Translations under genes and position numbers: made by a program | Assembly: GCF_002234675.1 (NCBI RefSeq) | Contig: NC_019879.2 | Location: 28,413,063 to 28,477,062, forward strand | Reading direction: 5' to 3' | From: Oryzias latipes | Taxonomy: Eukaryota; Chordata; Actinopteri; Beloniformes; Adrianichthyidae | Length of the DNA stretch: 64,000 bases | Shown: in pieces, positions 11,197 through 22,939 of the stretch | How the letters are laid out: the number at the start of each line of letters is the position of its first letter | Position numbering within the stretch: position 1 is the stretch's first letter | The notes under the pieces: model-generated | The model's input: only the letters and a program-made list of their open reading frames with translations | Told to the model about the DNA's origin: nothing | Database searches by the model: none

Positions 11197-11866
11197 TGAC
11201 TGTATATGACACCTGGACCGACCCCTCCCCCCTTGTGTTCCAAATCCCATATGGAGAAAAAAATAGCTGTTACTCAGTCATTCTATTGGGAGCCGGTTTA
11301 GCTCGTGCTGGTTTGCGGTGCCTTCCATCCGTGAAACCCAGGCTCAACTCCGGGCTGCTCCCTGTTCCCTTCTCTACTTCTATGCCGGTCCCAAGCCCAG
11401 TTGCTTTGAGAGGGTTGCGTCAGGAAGGGCATCCGGCGTAAAACATTGCCAAGTTTCCCATGCGACTCGTTCGCTGTGGCGACCCCAGATGGGAAAAACC
11501 AAAAGAGAAACAACAACTCAGTCATTCTATTGGTCAGAGTTAACATTCTTGATCTGATTATTTTTTAACATGTTCTTGATAATCCTCATATTTTTCGTGA
11601 TATTTTTTTTTAGTAGTTCAAGTTTTTCAAGTTATTAACGAACCAATCAAATGCCTGATTTGCCAGAGTATGTTGCTATAGAAACTCTGACTGACTTGAA
11701 CCAATCACTTCTTACTGCAGTGGCTCCAATATGGCGGTGTCTTTATAGTAAAAACATGATGACCGAATTGACTTCATTTGGTTGGAGCCGGAAGTAAACC
11801 GTTTTCTATCATGGCGACATCACACTGACTCACTCAGTCCAGTTCTCATTTACAGTCAATGGTTTG
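11197..11866. mobile_element. MITE with CAATGGTTTG/ACTGTA-type ends, split by a SINE
   Basis: The left end GTGACTGTATATGACACCTG and right end CAGTTCTCATTTACAGTCAA are imperfect inverted repeats of about 25 bp. A related copy with the same right end lies at 21590-22035. The SINE at 11290-11515 sits inside it. Confidence 0.6.
11290..11515 (+). mobile_element. tRNA-derived SINE with RTE-type 3' tail
   Basis: The 5' part has Pol III promoter-like boxes (A: TAGCTCGTGCTGG; B: AGGCTCAACTCC). The 3' part carries GGGTTGCGTCAGGAAGGGCA then CTGTGGCGACCCC, the conserved tail of fish RTE LINEs and their SINEs. The element is bounded by a perfect 18-bp duplication, ACTCAGTCATTCTATTGG, at 11272-11289 and 11516-11533. 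Confidence 0.85.
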
Positions 11867-11869
11867 AAT

Positions 11870-12755
11870 ACAAAGAGGTGTAGTTATATGAACAGCTGCA
11901 GGGATTAGAAATTTAAAGTTGGTGTGATGAATGTAAAGGCAGAGCAGCTACGAAAACTACAATAAAGAAAAAGCTCAAACAAAAATAACTACAGAAGAAC
12001 AAAGAAAAAAAGAACTAGAACCCAAGATTTTCACTACATAGTTAACAGCTACAGTCAGAAAGATACAAACATGCTAGAAATACATCCAATAATATTTACT
12101 GTTTCTTTTCAGGAAGGAGATGTGTTTTTCTTAAAAGAGCAGTACAACCAAATTTATTCTAAGAATTCTCACCAACACAAATTTAACTACTTCTGTGGTT
12201 AGATTTTTTTCAAGTATAATGAGGAACAAACATCTTGTATTGTATTTTCTTTTAACTTGCTTTGAAAAGGAGGTTTTTTGTGGGCTCTTTCTTTTAGTGA
12301 AATCACCGAAGCAAAGCTTTTTACATCTGGAGGTCATTGATTAAAAATCCACTTCAGACTTATGTCAGGATCAAAACATAGAGCAAAGTTGATGAATTTA
12401 AATCATTTATTCAATAAAATGTCAAAGGTAAAGTTAGCTTTAGCAGTTTAACACAGAGCAAGGCCACGCTGCAACCATTTAAAGAACATTTCCTGAATAA
12501 GAAGTTACAGCAGAAACGTCAGAATGCAAAAAGAACATCTTGTTCAGTTTATTGTATTTAAGAGCAGAGACTTTAATCCATAGGGATTATATTTTAATGT
12601 ATTGATAGATTTAAAAATTCAGGAATATTTTTATTATTTTAGGACAGCTTGACTTTCCACAGAAACCTAGGAATAAAACAAATGTACGGTAAGTGAATAT
12701 TTTGTCCAAATGTGCATTTCTTTCATTGTAAATGAAAATGGTTCGTGGGTTGACT
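11870..12755. other. No gene recognised
   Basis: AT-rich DNA downstream of the ZP-domain gene. It could include that gene's 3' UTR. Confidence 0.4.
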
Positions 12756-12759
12756 GTAC

Positions 12760-15700
12760 CTAGTACATCCAGGCCACAGAGATGAGGGCGGGGTTTCTGT
12801 CCTCATATCCAGGCAGAGCAGACCGGCGCCTCCTCTGGCCCTGGCTGCACCTCTGGAAAGATGGTGTTTTGAAAAATAAAGGCTTAGATGAGACTTTTGT
12901 CTTCCTTTTTGTGCAACAATGCATATAGATAAGTGTGCAAAGACTGCCGTAAATGAAGTCACACAATGGAGCTTCAGCAGAACCTTTATGGTTTTCCTCA
13001 GAGTAATTCTGCTTTATTAGTCGGGATCCATACCTGCAATTTTCCAAAGGTCCAAAGGTCAAATGCTGCTCCTCTGCCGCCCACCATTCATGTTTCTATT
13101 TTTTTATTTTTATTATGTATAGTGCATTTCTTTTTGTGAAAATTCCTCTTTTTTTCCTACGTGTATATTTTAATTGATAGTATGACCAATGAAAAGCAAA
13201 AACCTTATTTCAAACTAAAAGTTTGTTCTGTTTTCCATGCTAGGAGCTGAATTTTACTCTGAAATTGTTAAGAAAACAGTACCAGATTACTAGCTATAAA
13301 AAATACTGAGGCGGAGCCAAATGAGACAGCAGCACTTTGTACCACAAAATGCACAACTATGTGGTACAAGCAGCAAATTTGGCATGGATGTACCTTCGGA
13401 TCTCCTCTGTCAGAAAAGCACGTTAGTGATGAGAAAAATAAAAAATGGCGGCCATGTAAAGATGGCGGCGATACACTAAACTGTTACTATATGCTATGTG
13501 TCTATTTGCCCCAGTTTCAACAATATGGGTCGCTCATTCATAAAATGCAGTCTTTAAACTTGAGGTGTCCTTCCATAATCCTATTGAATATAAATTAAAA
13601 TCTTTGTTTTTCCCGTGGCTAACATGCTTCTCAAAAAGAAGGGATCCTAAGGGACGTCCATGTCACACTTGGTGCTTGTACCACAAAATGCCAGCTCTAC
13701 TCCAGGTAGTTTCTCTAGGTTTGAGAAGTAAAATTACAGAGCAAAACAAAAGTTAGTAACAACTGCCCCTATGCTGCATTTGGCTGGTTATGCAGCTCTT
13801 CACAGAGAGGGAGGTTCCAATTATTAATGTTTCCAGCATCTTGTTTTCGTGCTCAGCCTATCTCTCATTGTCTTTCCCCATTAGTTTAGGGGTGGGAGGT
13901 GTGAAAGGAGTGGGGAGGTTGTGTGTAGGTAATTTTTGTGCTTGTGTATTTTAATTTTCATGCTTGTTTTTATATTATTCATTTTGTTTTGTTTTAACGT
14001 AAAGCACTTTGTTTTATGCTTTTATGTGAAAAGGGCTTTAAAAATAAAGTTTGATTTGATTTGATTTGATTTTGATTGTAGGTGGATATGGGCTGTCTGC
14101 TGGGGGGAAAATGGTCGTAGACCACTCAACAAACCTGCGGAGAGTAAATGTTCATGCACCTTTTTTCTACGCGCGACAGGTCCTAGAGAACACTTAAACA
14201 ACACATAGGTAAGGGTGAAGCAGGTGAGACGGAGGCGTGTCATCCAAATATTTCATTTTTTTTATCCCCCCAGGTCCTGCGGACTGTACAAGAAGTCCAT
14301 TAGTGCTCCTCACATGATAAGTGTGTTCAGCCTGACTGTTAGAAATAAGTAAATTAGACAATCAGAGTAGTTTGTGTGGACATCCTGACTAAGGTCTCAG
14401 GTTTATCCGACACACAAAGCCCACATGAAAGCAGCAGAGCTCAGTTTTTTAAATTCATGGATTTAAAGCTTTTTCTGATCATTTTGGGAGGTGAGACACG
14501 GGACGCACCTGGACACAGTTATCTCCCTGTTTGATGCACAGCTCTACTTTGCAGTGCAGGAAGACTTCACTGTTCCTGCCAGAAAACTGGAAGGTGTTGA
14601 AGCAGAAGTAGTTGGAGGTTCCCTGTCCGTTGCCTATCACCCTGATGGTTTCGTCGTCAGGGTTGGGACAGCTGTTGAGGCAGACAGCAAAGCAGAGACG
14701 TTAGCGTATGGCAAAGAGCAGCGTAGACAAGTCAGATCTTTGCACAGGGTCTCGCCTGTTTTTAATGAGGTCGTATCTCAGGTTTCCGGTTGGTGACGGC
14801 TGATCAGTCGCCCAACAGGAGTCCGTAACCACAGAAACCGCATTGCCATCAAGTCCCTCTGTCTTCAGCTCCACGCAGATTTGTTGGTTCAGATCGAGTT
14901 CTTGTTTTTCATCTAACTGTGTTGTGAGGTCTGAGCTGGTGTATGCCTTCATGGTCAGATTGTAGCTCCACTCCCCAGAAGAAACATGCTGGATCATTGA
15001 GCTAAAACAAAAAATGATGTTCTTTAATGGGGGCTGGAATTCTGACAAGCTCAATATTATCTGCTAAACATTGAAATATGTTTGTTTCCATAAGACGGAC
15101 GGTACCGGCCCGTGGGACAGTTGGTACCAACTCGCAGAGAAAAAACCCACAATCTACTATTTTTCTGTTTTAATCTTATTTTAAGTTAAAAGGGAAGCTT
15201 TATTTTGAAAAACTACAGGATTGTCTGCACTAAATCTGGCCAAAATAATACATAATTGCTCGGTCGCATGTCAAAAATCCATCCGCTACATACTTAAAGC
15301 AGCGGCACCGACCGCTAAATTAAAACCCCCAAGGTAGCAAAGTTAAAAATAAAAGTACACGGAAAGTTTCTTTTGGCAGAAAAGAGCCAATGACGAAACA
15401 GTAGAAAAACAAAATATAGATAGCCGCATTTAATAAATAAAAACTAGAAGTCTATACTCCAAATGTGGATTTATTGTCATTTATTGTCCCACAGACTATA
15501 ATAATAATGAATAAAATTCAGCGACCGGCTGTCTAATGTTACAAGGATGCTGCTAATAAAGTTGCTCACATGTATGATTATAATTAGAAAACACCAGTTT
15601 TATTGAACTTTTTTTAATCTGTTGCACCTTTGAAGTCGGACACGCTGAAGTTGGCGTCTGATTTTTGAAACTTCCATTTTGTCAGATATGGGTTACGGGA

Positions 15701-18700
15701 AAATAAATCCCATTTTTTCAACCCTTGTGCTATCCTAGGCACTTTAACATTGGGAGTGGGGTCATCTAGACCCACCAGACAGTGCTCTGAACCTTTTTTC
15801 TTCAATGATATGTGATCTACACTGGTGTCCATGGATTACATGAAATTTTTCCACCTTTATCGACCTTTGTCATAGTAGGGAGAACACGTCAAAGTAAGGG
15901 TGGGGTCATCTAAGATAGCACAAGGGTTAATGGTTCCAACTGGAAATTTAATGATTAAATAAAGTTTAAAGCAGCTGCAGACATTTTACAGAGGATGAAG
16001 ATAAACTTTACCCTCAAAAACTGAGGGAAATTGGAAGCTAAAATAATAAATAAATCAGACGGCAACCCCAACCTCGTACAGGCCGGTCCGTGACAATAAT
16101 ATACCGGCCCCTCTCCTGAAAAAGGTTGGGGACTACTGCCTTCAGACTGTGAAGAAAGTTTGGTTTTGGTCTGATGTTTCACAAAGAATTGTAAAAGCAG
16201 CTCGGAGACAGCGGCTGAGGTGGAAGAAGAAGAAAGTACTTTACATGATCGCCTCAGCATTGACCACGCCCACCTGGTATATCAAACCAATTGGTTACGA
16301 ATTTTAAACTAATGCCTTCAAGCCTAAAATGCATATTTTGGGAGCGTAACAACAAAGCTCAGACGTTATGGAGTCTGAACCGGTCTTACGAAACGCCTCA
16401 CCTATGCTTGAACCGCATGGCCAAGCTCTTCACCTCTGGTTGGCTGAGGTAACAGGAGAAGTCCACACGCAGCTTTTCGTGACGGACGATCTCCCCAGTC
16501 GCGGCTGTCTTTGTCATGATGGCGTTCTTGTAGATGATTTGAGTGTCGTTTGCCTGCAGATTCATTCCAGCTTTATTTGTCTTCATCCCAAACAGTTTCA
16601 TGTCTGCAGTTTACATGTTCTCTTCCATCATGTGTGGGTTTTCCTCCCACAGTCCAAAAACCTGCTTCATCGTTTAATAGATGATTACAAATTATCTCTA
16701 GGTGTGTTGGGATGGACTCCAGCAACCCTGTGACCCCCAAAGGGATTCGGTGGATGGATGGTCAAACATTGACATGTTGGAATCTCTTTATTTCTGTTCT
16801 CTAAACAGTTTCAGGCTCATTTTTGCAGACATACCACAGAAACAACTTGTTAAACTTTTGGCCTTCAATTTGAAGACTGAAGCTTGAAAAGATTTGAGAT
16901 TTTGTTAAAGAAAAAAAATCTTCAGACTGACTAGATGAACCATCATCTGATTTCATCTCCCAGCTTATTTCTGATTTCTTCCAGTTGAATTTTCCCTTTG
17001 AACCTCAAATAAGAAGAAGAACATTAACCTCTCTTGAACTACAGAGGATACCCACCATGATCAGGGTTCCACATGACTTCTCAGTGTCAAAGCCAAAGGT
17101 CACCATGTGGGTCACGTTGTCCATTTCCCCTCTGCAGGTCTGGTCATTGAGGTGTAAAGTGGTATAGTCGATGCGTTCGTCCTCCAGGAGACAGTTGGCC
17201 AGAACCACTGAAGCAGATTTCTTCTCACAAACTATCGGCTCACCTTAAATTCACACGGAACAAAGAGAGGTATTTTTCTGGTTCATTGCAAAACCCCGGC
17301 AGATAAAAACCACAGCTAAGGCTACCAAGTCCAGCATGTTGATTTAAAACCCATCAAGGCATTTCATAAAGTCACAGACTACTGAGATAAGAAAGAGGAG
17401 AAGACTGATAAAATTGTTTTATTTTTCTTTGATGACTCACCAAAGCGGCCAATTGGTTTGTATTTAGAGGCAAAAATGGCACGGCAAAGGCAGCGAGGCT
17501 TCTGACTGTGGCTGTCCAGACCACAGAACTCATGGGAGCTGCAGATCTTCTGACAGGCAGTCCGCTCAACTCCACCTGGAAACAGAAAATCCAATTAAAA
17601 AGCTGAAAACGTCCTTGTCTTTGTCTATTCCCTGCAGCAGAGCCATGACTTAAACACTAGGAGAAACATCTATTAATGGATCTATAAGTAAATTCCCTTT
17701 TTTTAATCGTAACATATATTACTGAATTATACAAAAATTAAGTTTCTAAAAACTTCACTAAAATAACATTGTCAGTGTCGATTAGGACAGATTAAGAAGA
17801 ATGGGTGTAGCAAAGGCCGTACAGTAGCTGGTCTGTGTCCGCCAACCCTCCACCCTCACACCGCTGTGGAGTTGGCAGGCCTTGGCATAGGCCTCCAGGA
17901 ACTGGCACTCCAGCCCGTCCTTTGCCGGGTATTTGCACAAAGTTTCTGAGCAGGCACTCATGAAGGGCTGAGGGTTGATGTTGGAGCTACATATGTCAAA
18001 GGGCGCCTTCTGCAGGACATCACACCTGTTAAACCGGAAAAAAAACCCAGAACATTAGAGTAAAGAGGAAAGACAGTGCTAGTTTTGTTTTATCTGCATT
18101 TACCATTTGACCGTGTTGTTGCAGTTTATGGAGCTGTCAGCTGCATCTTGATACTCAGTGTTACAGCTGCGTGAAAACAAAAACAATTATTAGATAAACA
18201 CTTTGAGAACATTTAAGGAAAGAATAATGACCTGGAGGGAGTCTTACTCTGCTGTGCTGTACTGAGAGACTCTGACTTGTGTCAAAGTTGTTGAATTCTC
18301 ACATAAACCCTGGAAAGTTGCTCCATTTGGTCCTTGGCATCCAAGACAGATCGTGTAAAATGTCAGTAATGTTTGACAGGACAATCTTCAGAACATCAAG
18401 TGCTTTGAAGTGTTTAACAGAGATAAACAGACACACTGGTGCAACTTGATCTGCAGGACTGACTTTAGCTGAAAGAAATGAAAAGTTTACTGTCTGTTCT
18501 TGAGTTTGTCCTCTCTTTTTTCCTGCATGGTAGTTTATCCTCCTCCTGCATTTCTTCTGACTTCCTTGTCCTTCTTTGTTAGACAGAGAGAAATGTAGCA
18601 CCACTTTTATTGGACAGATAATACTGTTACAATAGAAAGTAAGTAAAGACTTCCTGAACACAGCGGGAGTATATTTGCATAAACTCCTTTTGCTTAACTT

Positions 18701-21700
18701 TTTTTATAAGCGTTAAAACTAAGCGTTAAAACCAATATTTTCCTCATTAGCTTGACCACAAAACCTCAGCCCAATTACATTTGCTGAAAGTTAAGGTTGT
18801 TTTTGTAAACATGGAGTTATGTTGGATGGATAGACCCATGCTTGGTCTGTTCTTACTTTTGAAAGCCTACAACGACCATCACAGGAAATAAAGCACACGA
18901 GGCATGCATGTGCTTTAGTTTCAAAATTTATACCCAGGCTGAAAAACAATAGAAAGATGTTCCTAGCAACTGGGGTAATGGGGTTTATCTATACTAAATG
19001 TGGCAGGAGAGATATCAGATTTACTGTAATAAGAACAAACATCAAGGATCAGTTAGAATGACTCCACTGTATGAACGATGAAGTCCTTGACGGGAACTTT
19101 GAGCTCACCTGTAAGGTGGATTGTTGCAGAGGACCCATCAAAGAGGACCGTGACTGTGAAGTTGGAGGCTGCGATCTTGGCAGTCACATCCGCCTGGTCT
19201 TTGGAGAGCTCCACACCGTGGAAGAGCAGATGACTCGAGCCGAGGGGCAGCTCTCTGCCACCAAGCTTCGTGACAGGACAGAAGACGGGAGATGACTGAG
19301 GACTTTTGTTCCAAAGGGGCATCACTGGTTGGATGAAGAGGTTCGTTCACCTTTTCAACAGATATTTCGCTAGAGGAGATATTTCTTTAAGCTTCTGGGC
19401 ACACCGACTACAAAGGTTTGGCAATTGATCAATCAACTCTTTACCACAGTTCAGGTAAAAATCCTTCTTGAAACCCTCTTATTCAGAACTCAAACGTCCT
19501 CATCCAATCAGGGATGGCCCATATTACCCACCCTTCTTATTTCATTTCAATTTCATTTTGATTTCTGGATATTACTTTTGTTTTCCAAAATGTTTTATTT
19601 TTTAGTTTTTGTTTCTGGAAATTTGATTTAATTTCTAAAATCTATTGCTTTTTTTATTATTCATGTTGCTTCTTTCATTATCTTGATCTTTAAAATGTTT
19701 TTGCATTTGTTGATTTGCACTTCAAATCACCGTAGATTTCATTTTGACAATGCTAAAGTCCGTTAGTACCTTAACTCTGCCACCTTGTTCCAGAGAAATC
19801 TCGTTCCCGTCCAGATTCAGGATCACTTTATCCAGAAAACTCATGTCTCTGCGTCGTCTCTCCTTGAAGACCCCCGTCACATGCAGGCCGGGCAGGGAGG
19901 GGGACCTCAGCAGAGAGTACCCACACCGGTCGGGAAGGGAGCTCATTTTTCCACTGAAGTCAATGATGGTGGAGCCGGTCACAGAGCACACAGAGTTCCA
20001 GGCACAGCTGACGAGGAGCAGGATGGAATACTGGTCAGAGATGTAGGGACACGGTACCTAAAGTCTTAAAAATGTCCTTATATAAATCTACCTCCCATCG
20101 CCCCGGCAACGCTCATTAGGTCCACACTTAGAGACGGCTTTTGCAACCCCGTTGACATCACAGGTAATGGTGGAGCAGGTGCTCAGGTCTTGAATAGTGG
20201 TGTTGGTCACATAAACCGAACCTGAAAGTGTGGAACATGGATTCCAGCAGCGTTTTCAAAGGTGGGGGCTTTTTCCTCTTGGAGTTAGAAACCTCACCCG
20301 AGAGTCTGCATCCGCTCACGTCCGTGATGATGCCTCTGTTTGTTTCAGACGCCTGAAACGTCTGTCTGGAAACCGTGAGACCGTTGACAAGAGCATCTGC
20401 TTCCTGGAAGACACCAGAAAAGCCGCAGCAGGCAGGTTACAGTCAGCCTGCGTCAAAGTTTGCAGCTTCAGTGACTTGTTTCCTCAGAAGGGGATGACAG
20501 ACGCTGCTGTGCCAGAGCAGATTTCGATTTCATTCTCACGGCTTTTCATTGTTTCAAGGTGCAGAACAGCAGTTTGTCAATATTTCAACACGTCATGTTA
20601 ACCAAAAATGTAAGTATAGCCTACAGCTCACAGAATGATGTAATCAAGCTCCTAGTTTGAGCTCCTGTCCATGTCTGCTGTAATGACGGGTGTCTAACAA
20701 AGCCACATGCCCCGCCCATTCCGCACCGCACGCACACATTGTCCTGCTGTGTTTCGATTCAGGTCGTGGGTCAGATACGCACCACGCTGCTGTCGTTGTA
20801 TCCAGAGTAAGTCCTGATTCCCAGGATTGATTGAGCCCCAAAATTTCCGAGTTCAACTTGCTGAATCTGTGGAGAAGAGAAGGAGGTTTCTGTCAAACCA
20901 TCTTCATGAGGTTTAGACGGACTCACTGACTGATGGGAAACTCACCTGGGACATGTTGCTGTCCTTTAGCGGAATGACGTTTACGCATTTCCCAGCAGAC
21001 TTGAGGGTGGGCAGAAGTTTGTGGACTCCTGATCCGGTTGGGATTTCCTTCGTGAGCACTGACAGGTCCCCTCTGTCAGCCGTCCCACCTGACATCAGGA
21101 TGCAGTCGTTGTCGGCTCCACGGCCGTACGAGGCTTTGAAGCAGAGAGCAAATCTGTCTGCGCTGAAGTCCACCTGTTCAGCGGAAAGAGGCAGAAAAAA
21201 ATCGTCAAGCACTCTGTGAAGATTCAGAAACGACTGGATATTCCACAAAACCTTTGGACAAATATTCTGTGGATTGATGGGACAGAAGAAGAACTTTCTG
21301 GAAGCGGTCATATTGGAAATACAGAGAGCAGCAGTCAAACATGGGGGTGGGAGTATGATAGTGAGGGGCTACTTTGCAGTTATGATTGTTTTCGTTACCA
21401 AAAAAAATCGTAAACGGTAACATTCTTTCTCAGTACATTACATGTGCACAGGCTGAAACACACTTGGGTTCTGAAGCAGAACCATGTCCCAAGCCCTGCA
21501 GCAGGTAGACCTCCAAAATGATCCGAAGCCCTATTTGGGCTTTGTCCAAATTGCCTCACCATAGAAAATGGTTTTTGTTCAGCTCCAACCACAAAACGTC
21601 AATTCAGACTCCATTTTTTCATGATATGGACGCCGCCATGTTGAAGCCGGTCACTAAGCAGTGATTCGTCAAGTTGGTCTGAGTCATTGTTTCTATGACA

Positions 21701-22932
21701 ACCACTTTCGCCAATCAGGAGTAAGCTTGGTGGAAGGTCACACCCCCTACCACTTGAAAGCGAGCTAGACAAATTCTCATAAAAACGTTAGGAAATTCGA
21801 ACTTGAGGACAGTGGACCCCACCTTCTTTTACTGAGGCATCTGATTGGTCAGTTTATAACTGAAAAATAAATTGAACGACGAGAGGATTATCAAGAAGAT
21901 GTTGACTGAGTAACAGCTGTTTATTTCTCTATAGATGTCTATGGGATTTTGGCTTCTTGGAACCACTCCCTGTTAGGAAGTTGTAGGGGGAGGGGTCACT
22001 CAGTCCAGTTCTCATGTACAGTCAATGGTTTGAAAAATGTTTCATTTGAAAAAAATCTAAATATGTATTTTTTTATCATCAGAAGACAGTGGATTCATAA
22101 AAAGTCTTCATTAAATGTTCAGATTTATTAGGCGTTTACTGTGGTAAATGGGTGACGCTATATTTGGCTTTTAAAAAAAAGAAAAATTAGTGAGCTTGTT
22201 TGAACTGCATTAAAATTCAGGGCATTGGATAAAGTATTTTACGGGTTATGGAGCGGTGAGGGAAGTCAACCTTCATTACATTTTTTCTTTTGTGTGGGAA
22301 TAATCTACTTTTAGTTGAATTCAAATACTTAAAAATATCTATGAAAAACAGCTTCGTGTTAACAAACCTGCTAAATGTGAAATAACTCGTTTCAAGGCCT
22401 AGTTAGTGATCATTTCACATGTTACTTTGAGGTTTTGAGTGTAATATAGGCACATGTGAACATGTATGACTCACATAAGCTTTCTCGTATCTCTGTCCGT
22501 AGAAGTGAATGGGGCAAGAACTGAAGTTAATCTCGCCAGAACTTCTGAACGTTTGACTGGTTGACGCTGAACCTGAGGAAAAGAAAAATGAATGTTTGTC
22601 TTTAGAGACGGCTTTGTATGACACAGAAGAGGAGGACGAAGGAACATCTCAGCCCCTTTGACACGTCTGCAATTCAAAAAGGAAGCAAAATGATCCCCAA
22701 AAAAACCAATGAAAAAGGTTTTTGGTTGACAAAATATAAAAGAAATGACTGAAGAAAGAAGTTTTTAAAGCAAAAATCACACAAAAAAAGATGAAAGTAG
22801 AACATTTTTAAAACAATAACTCTGGTAGGTAAACACTAACAATGAGATGAAACTGACATGAATGTTTTATAAATCAGCCTCCTCACCTGACAGAAAGCTG
22901 CACACGGTCAGAATCACCCTGAAGAGCTTCAT
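12760..22932 (-). CDS. Secreted vWD-C8-ZP protein, tectorin/uromodulin-like, 17 exons
   Basis: Extracellular, probably filament- or gel-forming glycoprotein. Exons: 22932-22887, 22572-22475, 21173-20946, 20866-20783, 20403-20298, 20221-20092, 20007-19770, 19265-19109, 18332-18248, 18166-18104, 18025-17823, 17575-17441, 17243-17056, 16553-16402, 15001-14756, 14671-14509, 12852-12760. All phases agree and sum to 804 residues. Order: signal peptide (MKLFRVILTVCSFLSG); a unique N-terminal region to ~190; a Cys-rich linker; vWD ~235-365 (CSVTGSTIIDFSG, FKERRRRDMSFLD, FHGVELSKDQ); C8 ~395-480; a short Cys-rich EGF-like link ~480-525; ZP ~528-775 (YTTLHLNDQTCRG, VDFSCYLSQP, VTDSCWATDQP, SCPNPDDETI). 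The C-terminus has RRRR at ~781-784 but no TM or GPI segment, so it should be released. The intron after 14756 uses a GC donor. Exon 9's acceptor was picked for phase. The name is not certain: it is one of a multigene fish family. Confidence 0.88.
13860..14076 (+). repeat. Rex1-type LINE 3' end
   Basis: Ends with AAAAATAAAGTTTGATTTGA and further TTTGA repeats, and upstream has a GGTGGGAGGTGTG stretch like the 3' UTR of the Rex1 copy at 48635-49703. It lies in the last intron of the ZP-domain gene. Confidence 0.65.
15095..16138. mobile_element. hAT-like element, eroded left end, split by a MITE
   Basis: The right end reads AAAAAGGTTGGGGACTACTG, the inverse of the CAGT(A/G)GTCCCCAACCTTT terminus of fish hAT elements; ACCGGCCCGTGG near 15104 and CAGGCCGGTCCGTG near 16078 are the expected internal sequences. 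A piggyBac-type MITE (15718-15930) sits inside. No transposase frame seen. Confidence 0.55.
15718..15930. mobile_element. piggyBac-type MITE (TTAA)
   Basis: ACCCTTGTGCTATCCTAGG at the left and GATAGCACAAGGGTTAA at the right. The right TTAA is intact (15927-15930); the left duplicate has mutated to TTCA. Body matches the copies at 37671, 46296 and 57434, in the opposite orientation. Confidence 0.8.
16570..16765 (+). repeat. L2-type LINE/SINE 3' region
   Basis: Shows TGGGTTTTCCTCCCACAGTC, CTAGGTGTGTTGGGATGGAC and a final CCCCCAAAGGGATTCGG with GGATGGATGG, the ordered landmarks of fish L2/Maui 3' sequence. It lies in an intron of the ZP-domain gene. Confidence 0.7.
19485..19736. repeat. Partial copy of the 3071-3515 MITE
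   Basis: CTCATCCAATCAGGGATGGC and the following T-rich body, ending GCACTTCAAATCACCGTA, parallel 3240-3515. The left terminus is lost. It is intronic in the ZP-domain gene. Confidence 0.55.
21205..21565 (+). pseudogene. Tc1/mariner transposase fragment
   Basis: A decayed piece with a readable VKHGGGSM motif near 21330, a CAAAACCTTTGGACAAATAT segment before it, and CACTTGGGTTCTGAAGCAGA after it, in the order found in fish Tc1-type transposase genes. No continuous frame. It is intronic in the ZP-domain gene. Confidence 0.55.
21590..22035. repeat. MITE related to 11197-11866
   Basis: The right end CAGTTCTCATGTACAGTCAA is the same as in the copy at 11197-11866. The left end is not recognisable. 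Confidence 0.45.
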
Positions 22933-22939
22933 GTCTGCC

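Noticed and set aside
18299-18661. 120-codon minus-strand frame inside the ZP-domain gene
   Set aside because: It overlaps exon 9 in a different frame. The frame and acceptor that join vWD to the GLC...QYS segment are better supported by phase and by family order.
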